64,000 bases of DNA from Apostichopus japonicus (taxonomy: Eukaryota; Echinodermata; Holothuroidea; Aspidochirotida; Stichopodidae): positions 10,820,001 through 10,884,000 of the forward strand of contig NC_092575.1 of NCBI RefSeq assembly GCF_037975245.1, given 5' to 3'. A model generated the notes under the pieces. The model was not told the origin of the DNA. It worked only from the letters and a program-made list of their open reading frames with translations, and made no database searches. Shown piece after piece: positions 62,228 to 64,000 of this stretch. The stretch's first letter is position 1; each line of letters begins with the position of its first letter. A program made the position numbers and the translations under genes.

Positions 62228-62484
62228 CATGCAGTAAGAATGTCGTTTCCTTTCAAGACGTAAATGTACAAAAGGATAATGCCCCGATACTATCGATGAC
62301 TTCGAAGCAAGGAGTAAAAATAAACGGATTCCGTGAAATCTTCTTATTCACAAAAGGTCGCTTACGATTATGCTCGCAAGAGAGTTCTTGCTGTAACTTG
62401 TCTCCCTTTACAACTAAATTCTATGTAGACGATGAACTGGGATTAAGCCTAAAATTTCAACAAACAATTTCAAGACCTTTTTGA
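62228..62484 (+). CDS. Candidate terminal exon of an unidentified gene
   Basis: After a good TTTACGTTGCAG acceptor, phase 1 reading gives 84 codons to TGA: CSKNVVSFQDVNVQKDNAP, then KINGFREIFLFTKGRLRLC, and FYVDDELGLSLKF. Four cysteines and alternating hydrophobic residues suggest a small beta-rich extracellular domain. I do not recognise it. No companion exon was found in the window. Confidence 0.4.
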
Positions 62485-64000
62485 ATGAGGAAGGGACAAT
62501 ACTTATTAAGTCAAACACGTTAACTACATGTGATCTTATTTAGGAATCTGAATGGCTGGAAATAGCACAGTAATTCGAAACTCGAAACATAATTCATAGG
62601 GTTTTGAGTTTATGCAAGTAGATTTGGGAAACACGGGGATCGGGAATTCGTCAACTACAAGACTTTGTTTAGCCCGCAGTGACTTGTTGTATTTATTGAT
62701 ACTCTGAAACTGCGGTATTTGCGTGTATATTTTGTCAACACTCTGACATGGTCGACTCTATCAGTAGCTAAAATCTCTATAAAGCATAAGTTATAGGAGA
62801 CAATAGCTATAGTCCCTTTCAAGGTCGTAGCTACTCTCCTTTCACCGCCGCCCTCCTTCTCATTTCATTTGCCGATACGTTACTGACGCAAATATATCTT
62901 ATCATCAAGAACATGCAGAATAGAGTGGGACCATCATATTTAATTAGACGATGGGCCAACGGAGACATTCCTCCCTCCCACTAACTAACTTTAACTTCCT
63001 CACCCGACCCAAATTTATTCATGCAACACATTTAATCTTGAAAAAAGAACATCATGTTACAAAGTATTGTAAGCGTTGTAAGTGTCAAAAGAAAGGAAGA
63101 ACCAATGAGAACATGTGAACTATAGAAACATTCTTTGTATTCCGTTTCAAGCCATGGATGATTAGAGATTACGATAATCTCAAGAACTAAACCGCCATGA
63201 ATGGAAGAAAAGCTAACAGGGAAAGCATTCTTTTAAGATATCCCTCAGAAAAAATACACTTTATACAACCATAACACAGCTATATGCTGCTTGATCCTTT
63301 CTATGGATTTAAAACTAAAGACATTAGATCGAAGAAAAGGGAATGATACAATCGTGGCACACCTGTTTTCAATCTTTCAATCACATGAATTAAGATTGTG
63401 GCAGAGGTCAGGTGAAGTTTCCCTTCTCATTAGAAGGGGATTCTCCCTAGCAGGGGATTCTCCCTGCTTGCCTGCTGGATGTCCCTGCTCCCATTTTGCG
63501 TAAGAGTTAGAGAATATTATTCTGTCAACAAGATCGATGAGTGGCTATATGCGAAATATTGTAAAGTCAAGTCAATTTTTTCATGTTATTTACCGTTGAT
63601 TCAAATTTACTTTCTTTTATGTTTGTTTCCATTTATTTGTGTTTTGTACATTCTGTTGTAGTGGAATGTAGCAAATCAGTAGCCTGTCAGTTGACGCAGC
63701 TGAATTAAATCATGTGAACTGTAAGATATATGCCATAAGTAGAACCCATAATGAGGGGAAAAAACAAAAGATGTTGTGTCATTTTATTAGGCTTGACCTA
63801 AAAAAAATCAGGTTTAAGCATGAAAGGGATAAACGTAGCTAGGTAAATTGGGTAATCGTACGTAACCATGGTATCGTCCTGTATTAGGAACTGGTATTAC
63901 TATTGGGTAACTCACAAATGTGTCACGCTCACTGCATACAGTTTGACGCAAATATAGAAAATAACGTGAGAACAAGAGAGTAAATAGCAAAGCGAGGACT
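62485..64000. other. Intergenic, nothing recognised
   Basis: No convincing exon, repeat or RNA gene on either strand. Confidence 0.45.

Overview
This 64 kb window is animal nuclear DNA: spliced genes with GT-AG introns, AT-rich intergenic DNA, long (TA)n tracts, poly-G runs and a heavy load of decayed transposons. The gene content (a large EGF-repeat gene, a Golgi-type sulfotransferase pseudogene, a P2X7-type ballast-domain gene) and the transposon mix (Rex1/CR1-type LINEs, Penelope-type fragments, hAT MITEs, an Academ-like element) fit a marine invertebrate deuterostome, perhaps an echinoderm. The species is a guess, because nothing in the window fixes it.

Layout. 1.0-8.0 kb: a dead Rex1-like LINE split by a 4,548 bp Academ-like DNA transposon. 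The boundaries are exact (3 bp CTA duplication), and the transposon carries a frameshifted XPG/FEN1-like nuclease on the minus strand. 8.2-22.6 kb: the 3' part of a plus-strand gene with 18 intact single-EGF exons, all symmetric phase 1-1, interleaved with at least five decayed EGF exons and local exon duplications. 23-32 kb: transposon graveyard (a TE ORF relic, a second LINE split by a hAT-type insert, a reverse transcriptase relic split by a 394 bp hAT MITE). 34.0-36.5 kb: a sulfotransferase pseudogene with its signal-anchor exon, one stop and two frameshifts. 37-45 kb: repeats (a foldback element, a 357 bp hAT MITE, a 144 bp tandem array) and no recognised gene.

45.3-57.6 kb is the most interesting region. 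Two intact spliced genes converge tail to tail. The plus-strand gene has five exons with perfectly compatible phases and encodes a 752-residue protein with a DDE/RNase H-like transposase-type core. The minus-strand gene has three phase-0 exons and encodes a 265-residue protein with a CXC-like Cys cluster and a C-terminal domain resembling the zinc-binding ballast domain of vertebrate P2X7. The transposase-like gene has lost no reading frame although its introns hold other transposons, so it looks retained by selection or recently active. 59.5-60.6 kb is a hAT element with a second hAT MITE nested inside it, both with near-perfect 8 bp duplications. 62.0-62.5 kb has a tRNA-like sequence and one orphan candidate exon.

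All exon boundaries were read by eye from splice sites, phase and protein pattern. No alignment or database search was run, so family names rest on remembered motifs.
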